Assembly: GCA_900542175.1 (NCBI GenBank)
Contig: UQNC01000007.1
Span: 1-57,620 of the forward strand
Length of the DNA: 57,620 nt
Direction: 5' to 3'
DNA from: an uncultured Collinsella sp.
Lineage (GTDB): Bacteria; Actinomycetota; Coriobacteriia; Coriobacteriales; Coriobacteriaceae
Below, in pieces: positions 49,523 to 57,591 of the stretch. The notes below the pieces were generated by a model. The model searched no databases. It saw nothing but the letters and a program-made list of their open reading frames with translations, and was not told the DNA's origin. The translations under genes and the position numbers were made by a program. Position 1 is the stretch's first letter. Every line of letters starts with the position of its first letter.

Positions 49523-49742
49523 GTGGGCAAAAAATGCCAAATATGAGTACTGTTGCAAAAGAGGTGTCATATTTTTCGGCCTGTTCTAAGTAAAAATGGG
49601 CTCACAATCAATTTATCTAACCCCCTTTAAAGGGCGTTTGACGGCTTTCAACCTCTTCGAATCGCTTAAAGTAAGCAATTTGCTCTCGATTTTGCTGCTA
49701 CTAAATTGGTGGCAGTACTCATATTTGCCACTTTTTGCCCAC
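49523..49742. repeat. 220-bp AT-rich element with 30-bp terminal inverted repeats
   Basis: The ends (49523-49552 and 49713-49742) are inverted copies matching at 28 of 30 positions, beginning GTGGGCAAAAA and ending with the ATATGAGTACTG side inward. The 160-bp interior is AT-rich compared with both neighbours and holds a small hairpin GCTTA-AAG-TAAGC (near 49669-49681). It lacks an open frame long enough for a transposase. It could be a MITE-like element or a large regulatory fold before the HPr gene. I see no clear target-site duplication. Confidence 0.55.
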
Positions 49743-49839
49743 GAGGTGCTCAGAGGAGCTCTCGACAAGCATCTAACGCTACAATAGCTACCACGTGGCT
49801 GGGTTTGCCGGCCGAATGTGCGATGTCGTGGGAGGGGAC

Positions 49840-50088
49840 ATGGTCGAATTTACGAAGACGATTAAAGATCCGTTGGGATTGCATGCCCGCCCGGTTGCGC
49901 TGCTTTATGACATTATCGCCAAGCATCGTAGTGACGTGTCGGTTTCGATTGGCAATCGTCATGTCGATGGCCGCGACGTTATAGGGCTCATGGCACTCTG
50001 TGGCGAATGTGGCGAGGACATCGTGTTCCGCGTTTCGGGCGTGGATGAGGCCTCCTGTGTCACATCGATCAGAAATCTCTCGCTCTAA
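49840..50088 (+). CDS. HPr-like phosphocarrier with Asp at position 46
   Basis: 82 residues from ATG 49840 (GGAGGGG upstream). HPr fold with catalytic H15 in LGLHARPVAL, so phospho-transfer from Enzyme I should work. The regulatory site normally KS (Lys45-Ser46, target of HPr kinase) reads R45-D46 in GRDVIGLMAL. Aspartate there resembles permanently phosphorylated Ser46. Crh differs, since it keeps Ser46 and loses His15. No ptsI adjoins. A TACAAT at about 49778 is a possible -10. Confidence 0.85.
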   Translation: MVEFTKTIKDPLGLHARPVALLYDIIAKHRSDVSVSIGNRHVDGRDVIGLMALCGECGEDIVFRVSGVDEASCVTSIRNLSL

Positions 50089-50097
50089 GCATGATAG

Positions 50098-50136
50098 GGC
50101 GCGGTAAAGGATGGTCCTTTGCCGCGCCTTTTTGTT
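50098..50136 (+). terminator. Terminator of HPr-like gene
   Basis: GGCGCGG-T-AAAGGA / TCCTTT-G-CCGCGCC with TGG loop, followed by TTTTTG. Confidence 0.85.
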
Positions 50137-50179
50137 TCGTATAGGAAACTTTTTTGAAATCTGAATGGGGACCCTTTCC

Positions 50180-50235
50180 AAAAAGTTAACCACGTGCTAG
50201 TTTACTATAGCGAACATAGACGTGGTTAACTTTTT
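50180..50235. promoter_or_regulatory. Feo operon control region: 16-bp inverted repeat around a -10
   Basis: AAAAAGTTAACCACGT (50180-50195) is repeated inverted at 50220-50235 without mismatch. Between them lies TACTAT (50203-50208), a likely -10. Each arm contains GTTAAC. A dimeric metal-responsive repressor of the DtxR/IdeR or Fur type could bind both arms and block the promoter. Confidence 0.55.
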
Positions 50236-50276
50236 ACGCGTCGATGTTGAGGACGAACTGACGTTAGGAGCAACTC

Positions 50277-50519
50277 ATGTCTTGCGGACCGCAGATGCCG
50301 GCCATGCCGCTTTCGATGGTAAAAGCGGGCGAAACCGTGCGCGTGTCTCGTGTAAAGGGCAATGAGGACATGAAACACCACCTCAAGGACCTCGGCTTTG
50401 TCGAGGGCAACGAAATCCACGTGGTGAGCTCGAGTGGTGCCAATATCATCGTCACGGTGCTGGGCGCACGTTTTGGCATCGATTCCAAGGTTGCCATGCA
50501 CATCATGACCGTCGGTTAG
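50277..50519 (+). CDS. feoA: FeoA-domain protein (first copy)
   Basis: 80 residues, SH3-like FeoA fold: VKAGETVRVSRVKGNEDMKHHLKDLGFVEGNEIHVVS, ending GARFGIDSKVAMHIMTVG. FeoA helps the FeoB ferrous-iron channel at its cytosolic side. Its N-terminus (MSCGPQMPAMPLS) has a Cys and Met pair absent from the second copy. RBS AGGAG. It is first in the operon. Confidence 0.92.
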   Translation: MSCGPQMPAMPLSMVKAGETVRVSRVKGNEDMKHHLKDLGFVEGNEIHVVSSSGANIIVTVLGARFGIDSKVAMHIMTVG

Positions 50520-50558
50520 TCTGCAGCATTTCATAAAAACCGAAAGGGGGACAAGAGG

Positions 50559-50780
50559 ATGAAGACGTTGGGTGACGTTAAGGTGGGCGAGAGCTCCACC
50601 ATCGTCAAGCTTCACGGTGAGGGTGCGCTTCGCCGCCACCTTATGGACCTGGGGCTCATCAAGGGCACTTCGTTCAAGGTCGTGAAGGTCGCACCGCTCG
50701 GTGATCCGGTCGAGATCAACGTGCGCGGCTACGAGCTTTCCATCCGCAAGGAGGAGGCGGCCGTCGTCGAGGTCCAGTAA
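50559..50780 (+). CDS. feoA: FeoA-domain protein (second copy)
   Basis: 73 residues: KTLGDVKVGESSTIVKLHGEGALRRHLMDLGLIKGTSFKVVKVAPLGDPVEINVRGYELSIR. This copy has the PLGDPVEI..RGYELSLR signature usual in FeoA next to FeoB. The first copy is more diverged, so the two may act at different sites of the complex. RBS AGGGGG lies upstream. Confidence 0.93.
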   Translation: MKTLGDVKVGESSTIVKLHGEGALRRHLMDLGLIKGTSFKVVKVAPLGDPVEINVRGYELSIRKEEAAVVEVQ

Positions 50781-50808
50781 GGGCTCGCGGCGTATATTTC
50801 TGCAGATA

Positions 50809-50828
50809 AAGTTAGGTATTTCTAACTT
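50809..50828. promoter_or_regulatory. Palindromic operator upstream of feoB
   Basis: AAGTTAG-GTATTT-CTAACTT: 7-bp arms, 6-bp spacer. The TTAGG...CTAA core resembles DtxR-family (IdeR/SirR/MntR) sites. It lies 76 bp before feoB and suggests an internal iron-regulated promoter. Confidence 0.5.
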
Positions 50829-50903
50829 AATGCAGCAACTTTAAAGCACATTATCCAGCCCGTGCGGAGAAAGCAGCGCGGGCGCACAAGGAAGAAGGAT
50901 TGA

Positions 50904-53231
50904 ATGGCGGATTCTCAGATCCATGTCGCGCTGGCGGGTAACCCCAACTGCGGCAAGACCACGCTTTTCAACCTGATCACCGGCGCCAACGGCTACGTTG
51001 GCAACTGGCCCGGCGTCACGGTTGAGAAAAAGGAAGCCAAGCTCCTAAGCGACAAGAACGTTACCATCACGGACCTCCCTGGCATCTACTCGCTTTCCCC
51101 CTACAGCCCCGAGGAGCAATGCTCGCGCGATTACCTCATGAGCGGCGAGCCCGATGTTGTCGTCCAAGTTGTCGATGCCACCAACCTCGAGCGCAACCTG
51201 TACCTGGCGCTTCAGGTTATCGAGACCGGCCTGCCCGTGGTCGTTGCCCTCAACATGGCCGACTTGGTCGAGAAGAACGGCGACAAGATCGACACGGACA
51301 AGCTCTCCAAGAAGCTCGGCTGCCCGGTTATGATGATCTCCGCTCTTAAGAACAAGGGCATCAAGGAGCTCTTCGAGCAGGTCAAGAAGTCTGCAGCTTC
51401 CAAGGGCCAGGTGCCGGAGCACAAGTTCGACTCCTCCATCGAGGACGTTCTTGACCACATCGAAAACAATCTGCCTGCGAGCGTTCCCGCTAACAAGCGC
51501 CGCTATTACGCCGTCAAGCTGTTCGAGCGTGATGCGGACGCCTGCAAGCTCATCAACCTCACCAAGGAGAAGGCCGCTCGCGTGGAGGAGCTGGTCGCTC
51601 AGTGCGAGCAGGACTGCGACGACGATGCCGAGTCCATCATCACCGGTGAGCGCTACGGCGTGATCGCACACATCATCGACGAGTGCCTCACCAAGGCCCC
51701 GGCCAAGATGAGCACCTCCGAGAAGATCGACCGCGTGGTTACCAACCGTATCCTGGGCCTGCCGATTTTTGTCGTCATCATGTTCTGCGTGTACTACATC
51801 GCCGTTTCCACCTTGGGTGGCACGGTGACGGACTTCACCAACGACCAGCTCTTCGGCACCGACGGCTGGTACGTGCTCGGTCAGGGCCGCGACGCTTACG
51901 ACGCGGCTGTCGAGGCCGCGGGTGACGACGCCGACTCGGTCGACCCGGCACAGTACGGCCCCTATGTCCCGGGTATCACCACCATGGTGCACGATGCCCT
52001 CGTGGCGGGTGGCACCGAGGACGGTGGCCTGGTCGATTCGCTGGTCTGCGACGGCATCGTTGGCGGCCTGGGCGCCATCTTCGGCTTTGTGCCGCAGATG
52101 TTCCTGCTGTTCGTGATGCTGTCCTTCCTGGAGGACTGCGGCTACATGGCCCGCGTCGCCTTTATCATGGACCGCGTGTTCCGCCGCTTTGGCCTGTCCG
52201 GTAAGTCGTTCATCCCCATGCTCGTGTCCTCGGGCTGCGGCGTCCCCGGCGTCATGGCCACCAAGACCATCGAGAACGAGAAGGACCGCCGCATGACGGT
52301 CATGACCACCACGTTCATCCCCTGCGGCGCCAAGCTGCCGATCATCGCCCTGCTCATGGGCTCCATCATTGGCGATTCTTCCACCACGGCCGCATGGATC
52401 AGCCCGCTCTTCTACTTCCTGGGCGTCTTTGCCGTCATCGCCTCGGGCCTCATGCTCAAGAAGACCAAGCTCTTCGCCGGCCGTCCGACCCCGTTTGTCA
52501 TGGAGCTTCCTGCCTACCACTTCCCGGCGATCCGTTCCTGGGCGCTGCACGTGTGGGAGCGCTGCTGGGCCTTTATCAAGAAGGCCGGCACGGTCATCTT
52601 TGCGTCCACCGTCGTCGTTTGGTTCCTCTCCAACTTTGGTAGCTATAACGGTTCCTTTGGCTTCTTGCCTGCGATGGACGGCATCCCCGAGGAGTTTATG
52701 GACTACTCCGTGCTCGCCATGCTCGGCAACCTGGTCGCTTGGATCTTCGCCCCGCTCGGCTTTAGCACCTGGCAGGCCACCGCGCTGACCGTCTCTGGCC
52801 TCGTCGCCAAGGAGAACGTCGTCGCCACCGCCGGCTCGCTGCTGTCCGTCGCCGACGCGGGCGAGACCGACCCGAGCCTGTGGACCGCGTTTGCCGGCAT
52901 GTTCCCCACCATGGGCGCTTGCGTTGCCTTCGGCGCCTTCAACCTGCTGTGCGCTCCGTGCTTTGCCGCCATTGGCACCATCCGCAACCAGATGGACTCT
53001 GGCAAGTGGACCGCGATTGCCATCGGCTACGAGTGCGCCTTCGCTTGGGTGATCGGCCTGTTCATCAACCAGTTCTACAACTTGCTTGTTCTGGGTCAGT
53101 TTGGCATCTGGACGGTTGTGGCCATTGTGCTGCTGGTTGCGATGCTCTTCCAGATCTTCCGTCCCATGCCCAAGCATGTATGGACCGACGAGGACGAGAC
53201 CAACACTGCTTCCGCCGCAGTTTCCGCTTAA
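50904..53231 (+). CDS. feoB: Ferrous iron transporter FeoB
   Basis: 775 residues. Cytosolic G-domain: G1 GNPNCGKTT (from residue 12), G2/G3 region DLPGIYSLSPYSPEE, G4 LNMADL, then a GDI-like helical domain to about 270. The membrane part has two Gate motifs (PILVSSGCGVPGVMATKTIENEKDRRMT and later NLLCAPCFAAIGTIR). A segment of about 70 residues between the first two TM segments (TDFTNDQLF...VPGITTMV) is outside the membrane. RBS GAAGGA. Main ferrous iron importer under anaerobic conditions. Confidence 0.96.
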   Translation: MADSQIHVALAGNPNCGKTTLFNLITGANGYVGNWPGVTVEKKEAKLLSDKNVTITDLPGIYSLSPYSPEEQCSRDYLMSGEPDVVVQVVDATNLERNLYLALQVIETGLPVVVALNMADLVEKNGDKIDTDKLSKKLGCPVMMISALKNKGIKELFEQVKKSAASKGQVPEHKFDSSIEDVLDHIENNLPASVPANKRRYYAVKLFERDADACKLINLTKEKAARVEELVAQCEQDCDDDAESIITGERYGVIAHIIDECLTKAPAKMSTSEKIDRVVTNRILGLPIFVVIMFCVYYIAVSTLGGTVTDFTNDQLFGTDGWYVLGQGRDAYDAAVEAAGDDADSVDPAQYGPYVPGITTMVHDALVAGGTEDGGLVDSLVCDGIVGGLGAIFGFVPQMFLLFVMLSFLEDCGYMARVAFIMDRVFRRFGLSGKSFIPMLVSSGCGVPGVMATKTIENEKDRRMTVMTTTFIPCGAKLPIIALLMGSIIGDSSTTAAWISPLFYFLGVFAVIASGLMLKKTKLFAGRPTPFVMELPAYHFPAIRSWALHVWERCWAFIKKAGTVIFASTVVVWFLSNFGSYNGSFGFLPAMDGIPEEFMDYSVLAMLGNLVAWIFAPLGFSTWQATALTVSGLVAKENVVATAGSLLSVADAGETDPSLWTAFAGMFPTMGACVAFGAFNLLCAPCFAAIGTIRNQMDSGKWTAIAIGYECAFAWVIGLFINQFYNLLVLGQFGIWTVVAIVLLVAMLFQIFRPMPKHVWTDEDETNTASAAVSA

Positions 53232-53260
53232 GTCCGAATAAGGATTAACCCCTTTCCACG

Positions 53261-53293
53261 AGCCCGGGTGTCCCAGCGACACTCGGGCTTTTT
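53261..53293 (+). terminator. Terminator of feoB
   Basis: AGCCCGGGTGTC / GACACTCGGGCT with a 5-nt loop, then TTTTT. One pair is G.U in the sense RNA. Confidence 0.85.
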
Positions 53294-53406
53294 GGTGGGG
53301 GAGATGTGGCGTTTCCGCAGATAAAACCGACCAAAATAAACCTGTCCCTTTTTGCTAGGTGGAGAATGGGGTAAAGTAAGTGATGGCTAACTAGAGGAGG
53401 CTTGCT

Positions 53407-53607
53407 ATGGCACCTATCGATATTGTTGTACTGGCTGTTATCGGTATTGCGTTTGTCGCGGTATGTGTGCGCATCTACCGCAAGGGCACCTGTGCCGACT
53501 GCGCTCAGGGTGGCGTTTGCACGGGGCATTGCTCCAACAAAAAGACGTGCGCCGCACTTAAGGGTGTGGACAAAATCGCCGAAGACTTGGGCCGCGGTAT
53601 TCATTAG
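53407..53607 (+). CDS. FeoB-associated Cys-rich membrane protein
   Basis: 66 residues. One N-terminal TM segment (IDIVVLAVIGIAFVAVCVRIY) and a Cys-rich tail, CADC..GGVC.GHC....C, with five Cys. This is the FeoB-associated small protein family, found beside feoB in anaerobes; its role in iron transfer is not settled. RBS GGAGG precedes the ATG. It stands after the feoB terminator, so it may have its own promoter. Confidence 0.85.
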   Translation: MAPIDIVVLAVIGIAFVAVCVRIYRKGTCADCAQGGVCTGHCSNKKTCAALKGVDKIAEDLGRGIH

Positions 53608-53709
53608 CCGACCGGCGTTTGGGTATGTTTGGCCGCGGATACGGCGGTTGCTGATACGATAAGTACGTTAGCAACTGCCGCCGAGCGGCTCAAACGAAAG
53701 GAACCCTGT

Positions 53710-55659
53710 ATGGAGTCCTCTGCCTATCCGATGCTCTTTAGCCCGATCAAGGTCGGTACGACCGAGGTCAAGAACCGCGTCTTTATGCCGCCGGTATCCA
53801 CCAACTTGGCCGATCATGGCTATGTGACCGACGATTTGGTCGATCATTACCGTGCCCGCGCCAAGGGCGGCGTGGGCCTCATCATCACCGAGGTCGTGAC
53901 GGTCGAGCCCACCTATACCTATCTGCCGGGCGATATGTGCTGCTACGACGACACGTTCATCCCCGGCTGGGAAAAGCTCGCCGCCGCCGTGCATGAGTAC
54001 GGCTGCAAGATTATGCCGCAGCTCTTCCACCCTGCCTACATGGCTTTTAACGTTCCGGGCACGCCGCGCTTGATCGCTCCGTCCTTTGTGGGCCCGTCTT
54101 ACGCCCGCGAGGCACCGCGCCCCATCACGGTCGATGAGATCCACGAGCTCACGCACCAGTTTGGCGACGCTGCCGTGCGTATGCAGAAGGCCGGCGTCGA
54201 TGGCGTCGAGGTCCATGCGGCGCACGCCCACGGTATGCTCGGCGGCTTTTTGACTCCGCTCTACAACAAGCGCACCGACGAGTACGGCGGCTCGCTCGAC
54301 GCCCGCATGCGCTTCCTGCTCGAGGTCATCGCCGAGATTCGCGAGCGCTGCGGCAAGGACTTTATCATCGACGTCCGCATCTCGGGCGATGAGTACACCG
54401 ATGGCGGCCTGACCCTCAACGACATGATCTACGTCTCACGTCGCCTGGAGAAGGCCGGCGTCGACATGATTCATGTGTCGGGCGGCACCACCATCAAGCG
54501 CGGCTCCGCGATTCCCGCCGCCGGTACGCAGCAGGCCTCGCATGCCGCCTGCTCGCGCGAGATCAAGAAGCACGTCAACATTCCCGTCGCCACGGTCGGC
54601 CGCATCAACGAGGCCTGGATCGCCGAGGAGCTGATCGAGGACGGCGCTGCCGACATCTGCATGATGGGCCGCGCCAATCTGTGCGATGCCGAGTTCTGCA
54701 ACAAGGCCGCTGCCGGCAACGCCGACGACATCCGCCCCTGCATCGGCTGCCTGCGCTGCCTGAACGGCATCATGTTCGGCAAGCGCATTTCCTGCACCGT
54801 CAACCCGGACGTGGAGCGCGACGAGGCCGGCTACGAGCCTGCCGCCGAGGCCAAGAACGTACTGGTTGTGGGCGCCGGTCCTGCGGGCATGGAGGCGGCG
54901 TTCATTGCCGCCAAGCGCGGTCACAACGTGGTGCTCGTGGATAAGCAGGACGAGCCGGGCGGCGAGATGCGTATCGCAGCCGTTCCGCCGGCAAAGCAGG
55001 AACTCACCCGCGTGATCAAGTATCAGTATCGTCGCCTGGCCGAGGCCGGCGTGAAGTGCGTATTTGGCACCGAGCTTACTGCCGAGGACATTCAGCGTGA
55101 CTACGCCGGCTACGAGGTCGTCCTAGCTTATGGCGCCGAGCCCATCGCTCCGGCCTTCATGCAGGGCTTTAAGCAGGTTATGACGGCTGACGACCTGCTG
55201 GGTGGCGAGGCTTTCCCGGGCAAGAAGATCGTTATCGTGGGCGGCGGCACCGTTGGCTGCGAGACGGCCGATTACTTGGCCCCGTTGGTCAATGACCTCT
55301 CGCCGGCCAATCGCGATGTCACCGTTATCGAGATGACCAAGACGCTCGCCGCCAACGAGGGCGGCGCCGGTCGCGCGGTGCTCATCACGCGCATGCTCTC
55401 CAAGGGCGTTCACGTGCTGACCGAGGCCAAGGTGACCGAGATCACCGAGGACACCATCAGTTACGAGAAGGACGGCGAGGTCCGCACCATCACCGGTGCC
55501 GATACGCTGGTGCTTGCCATGGGCTATCGTCCCAATACCAAGCTGGCCGACGACCTTGCCGCTGCTGGCGTTGCTGCCCACGTACTGGGCGATGCCCAGA
55601 AGTGCGGCAACATCCGCGATGCCATCGGCGACGGCTACAAGATTGCCTGCGAGCTCTAG
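53710..55659 (+). CDS. Old-yellow-enzyme/2,4-dienoyl-CoA-reductase-like flavoprotein
   Basis: 649 residues from ATG 53710 (AAAGGA upstream). Residues 1-370 are an FMN TIM barrel (LFSPIKVGTTEVKNRVFMPPVST, HAAHAHGMLGGFLTPLYNKRTDEYGGS). The Fe-S motif CIGCLRCL with a Cys 12 residues on (RISC) follows at about 348-367. The rest is an FAD/NADH module with VVGAGPAGMEAAF and IVGGGTVGCETADYL. This is the FadH/BaiCD/BaiH architecture, so reduction of an enoyl or enone substrate is expected; the substrate is unknown. No bile-acid operon adjoins. Confidence 0.92.
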   Translation: MESSAYPMLFSPIKVGTTEVKNRVFMPPVSTNLADHGYVTDDLVDHYRARAKGGVGLIITEVVTVEPTYTYLPGDMCCYDDTFIPGWEKLAAAVHEYGCKIMPQLFHPAYMAFNVPGTPRLIAPSFVGPSYAREAPRPITVDEIHELTHQFGDAAVRMQKAGVDGVEVHAAHAHGMLGGFLTPLYNKRTDEYGGSLDARMRFLLEVIAEIRERCGKDFIIDVRISGDEYTDGGLTLNDMIYVSRRLEKAGVDMIHVSGGTTIKRGSAIPAAGTQQASHAACSREIKKHVNIPVATVGRINEAWIAEELIEDGAADICMMGRANLCDAEFCNKAAAGNADDIRPCIGCLRCLNGIMFGKRISCTVNPDVERDEAGYEPAAEAKNVLVVGAGPAGMEAAFIAAKRGHNVVLVDKQDEPGGEMRIAAVPPAKQELTRVIKYQYRRLAEAGVKCVFGTELTAEDIQRDYAGYEVVLAYGAEPIAPAFMQGFKQVMTADDLLGGEAFPGKKIVIVGGGTVGCETADYLAPLVNDLSPANRDVTVIEMTKTLAANEGGAGRAVLITRMLSKGVHVLTEAKVTEITEDTISYEKDGEVRTITGADTLVLAMGYRPNTKLADDLAAAGVAAHVLGDAQKCGNIRDAIGDGYKIACEL

Positions 55660-55748
55660 TCAACCCCTTGGTGCGTGGGGGACAGGTTGGTTTGCACCAA
55701 GTTGATGCATGTAAACCTGATTCCATTGCGCCAGTCGATAGCAAAACA

Positions 55749-55779
55749 CGGCGGCCGTCCCGTTTTGGGACGGCCGCCG
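55749..55779. terminator. Bidirectional hairpin between flavoprotein gene and GntR remnant
   Basis: Perfect 12-13 bp stem GGCGGCCGTCCC / GGGACGGCCGCC with loop GTTTT. T tracts are short on both strands. From 55660 to 55748 I see nothing else. Confidence 0.6.
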
Positions 55780-55814
55780 CTTGCGTTATATCAAAGAAAG
55801 ATCATTGTCGAGCC

Positions 55815-56028
55815 TTAAATGCCTTTTGTCTGTGCGACTTCCGCAATCATGTTGCGGTTGTACACCAGATGCAAATACATCGCCTCGTGCGCTACGGTGG
55901 GGTTGCGCGCGGCGATGGCGTCGGCCACGCCACGGTGAGTGCGGATGGTCTCCTCGACGAGGTTGCCGCCATCCCAGGGCGGCTTCATGGAGTAGCGCCC
56001 GTACGCATCGAATTGCTCCTCTCATAGA
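55815..56028 (-). pseudogene. GntR/FCD-domain regulator, C-terminal remnant
   Basis: The minus strand encodes about 70 residues ending in a natural stop: FDAYGRYSMKPPWDGG, then ETIRTHRGVADAIAARNPTVAHEAMYLHLVYNRNM. H-R-DAI-A-P--A-----HL is the end of the FCD ligand-binding domain of GntR-type regulators. A TGA lies in frame two codons before, and no HTH domain is found upstream. The remainder has been lost or shifted (a frame with LFVPHIYE overlaps in another phase). Probably a decayed gene. Confidence 0.6.
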
Positions 56029-56147
56029 TGTGCGGCACAAAGAGCCCCGAGTTCATGCGAGCTCGGAGCTCGTTTCGTTTGGATTGCAGATGTATTGACA
56101 GGCGAAAACAGTCTGCGTCCGATATTGAGCCATACGAAAGCGAAATT

Positions 56148-56233
56148 ATGCGTCTTAATTCCGTACGCAAATCAAGACGAAAATCATTTGCGTCTTGGAT
56201 AAATCAGTACGCAAACGGTTTTCGTCTTATAAT
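56148..56233 (+). promoter_or_regulatory. Operator-like repeat array and -10 before AlbA_2 gene
   Basis: TGCGTCTT occurs at 56148-56155 and 56189-56196. GTACGCAAA occurs at 56163-56171 and 56207-56215. AAGACGAAAA (56174-56183 approximately) and its inverse TTTTCGTCTT (56219-56228) add a third pair. TATAAT at 56228-56233 has no good -35. The repeats overlap where a -35 would be, which suggests autoregulation by the gene that follows. Confidence 0.55.
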
Positions 56234-56270
56234 ACGGTCATGAATAGTACGAAACGAAGAGGTTGTGCAT

Positions 56271-57524
56271 ATGGTTGTTAGAGAGAGCCCTACAGTCGAA
56301 TACAAGGAAAGCGTTACGCCGACGTTTCTTAAAACGGTGAGCGCCTATGCAAACTACGGGACGGGCAAGATTGAGTTTGGCGTTGATGACGAGGGCGTGG
56401 TTGTCGGCCTTGCGGATCCGGTCGCAGAGTGTCTCCGCATCGAGAACATGATTAATGACAGCTTGGACCCCGCTCCCCGTTACACGCTCGAGCCCGATGA
56501 GAAACACGGGACCGTAATCCTTACGGTTTATGAGGGCCAGGACAAACCCTATCGAAGCAAGGGAAAGGCCTACAGGCGAAACGATTCGGCAACAGTGGAG
56601 GTCGACCGGTTTGAGTATGGCAGGCTGACGCTCGAAGGCAGCAACGTAACGTTCGACGCGCTCACGTCGGCTCGCCAGGACTTGAGTTTTCACACGCTCG
56701 AGCATAAGTGTGTTGAACATCTCGGCATTTCTGAACTAACGTCGGATATTATGCGCACGCTTCGCTTGCTCGGCAAGGACGGCTATACCAACGCTGCGGC
56801 GATTTTGGCGGATAAGAATGATTTTCCGGGCATCGATTGCGTCCGTTTTGGTGATACCGAGGATGTGATCTTGGATCGCGAAGCGGCGACAAATGTATCC
56901 GCAATTGAGCAGGTGGACAGGGCGGTAGCTATGTTTGCACGCTACTACCGTTATGAGCGTATCGAAGGGATGGAGCGCGTCCAAACCGATCGAATTCCTC
57001 TCGAGGCGTTTCGCGAAGCTGTCGCAAATGCTTTGGTGCATCGGACGTGGGACGTTCGAGCGAACGTTCAAATTGCCCTGTACGATGATCGCGTCGTTGT
57101 GACCTCTCCTGGATCGCTGCCCGCCGGTTTGACGACGGAACAATACCTGTATGGGCAGATATCCGTGCTCAGAAACCCCATCGTTGCAGAGGCCTTCTTA
57201 AAGCTGGATTACATCGAGAAATTTGGTACGGGAATCGCGCGCATTAGACGTGCCTATCGCGATTCGATCAATCAACCAATTTTTGATGTTCGCGGCGGCA
57301 TGGTGGCCGTCACATTGCCCGTTACCGATGCCCTTGAAGGGTCCGAGGAAGAGGTCCAGGTTCTCAAAGCCTTGTCGGGCGGTCGAATTATGTCGCGAAG
57401 CGAGATTGAAAAACAGACGGGGCTGAGCCGCATGCGGACGTTGGCGGCACTCGAATCTCTGCTTGAACGGAATGCAATCGTAAGGCAGGGAACCGGGCGG
57501 GCCACGAAATACGAGCGCTCATAG
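56271..57524 (+). CDS. AlbA_2 (Schlafen-like) ATP-binding transcriptional regulator
   Basis: 417 residues from ATG 56271 (AAGAGG 8 nt upstream). N-terminal AlbA_2 domain: ESPTVEYKESVTPTFLKTVSAYANYGTGKIEFGVDDEG, the form seen in RecG-like and Schlafen-related regulators. The middle has a GHKL-type region (EAFREAVANALVHRTWDVRANVQIALYDDRVVVTSPGSLP, then KFGTGIARI). The C-terminus is a winged-helix type (IMSRSEIEKQTGLSRMRTLAALESL). Such proteins are often autoregulators or parts of defence and toxin modules. No partner gene is visible before the window ends. Confidence 0.85.
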   Translation: MVVRESPTVEYKESVTPTFLKTVSAYANYGTGKIEFGVDDEGVVVGLADPVAECLRIENMINDSLDPAPRYTLEPDEKHGTVILTVYEGQDKPYRSKGKAYRRNDSATVEVDRFEYGRLTLEGSNVTFDALTSARQDLSFHTLEHKCVEHLGISELTSDIMRTLRLLGKDGYTNAAAILADKNDFPGIDCVRFGDTEDVILDREAATNVSAIEQVDRAVAMFARYYRYERIEGMERVQTDRIPLEAFREAVANALVHRTWDVRANVQIALYDDRVVVTSPGSLPAGLTTEQYLYGQISVLRNPIVAEAFLKLDYIEKFGTGIARIRRAYRDSINQPIFDVRGGMVAVTLPVTDALEGSEEEVQVLKALSGGRIMSRSEIEKQTGLSRMRTLAALESLLERNAIVRQGTGRATKYERS

Positions 57525-57565
57525 TCAAAAAGAGCCATGGTACAAGACGGACCCCAAGCCAGCGT

Positions 57566-57591
57566 TGAACTGCGCCCCAATTCTTGGACGG
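57566..57591. mobile_element. Probable IS3-family terminal inverted repeat at window edge
   Basis: TGAACTGCGCCCCAATTCTT followed by GGACGG resembles the TGAACTG-CCCCAA-TTGGAC ends of IS3-family elements. Only 29 bp follow, so neither transposase nor the other end can be seen, and orientation is open. Confidence 0.4.
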
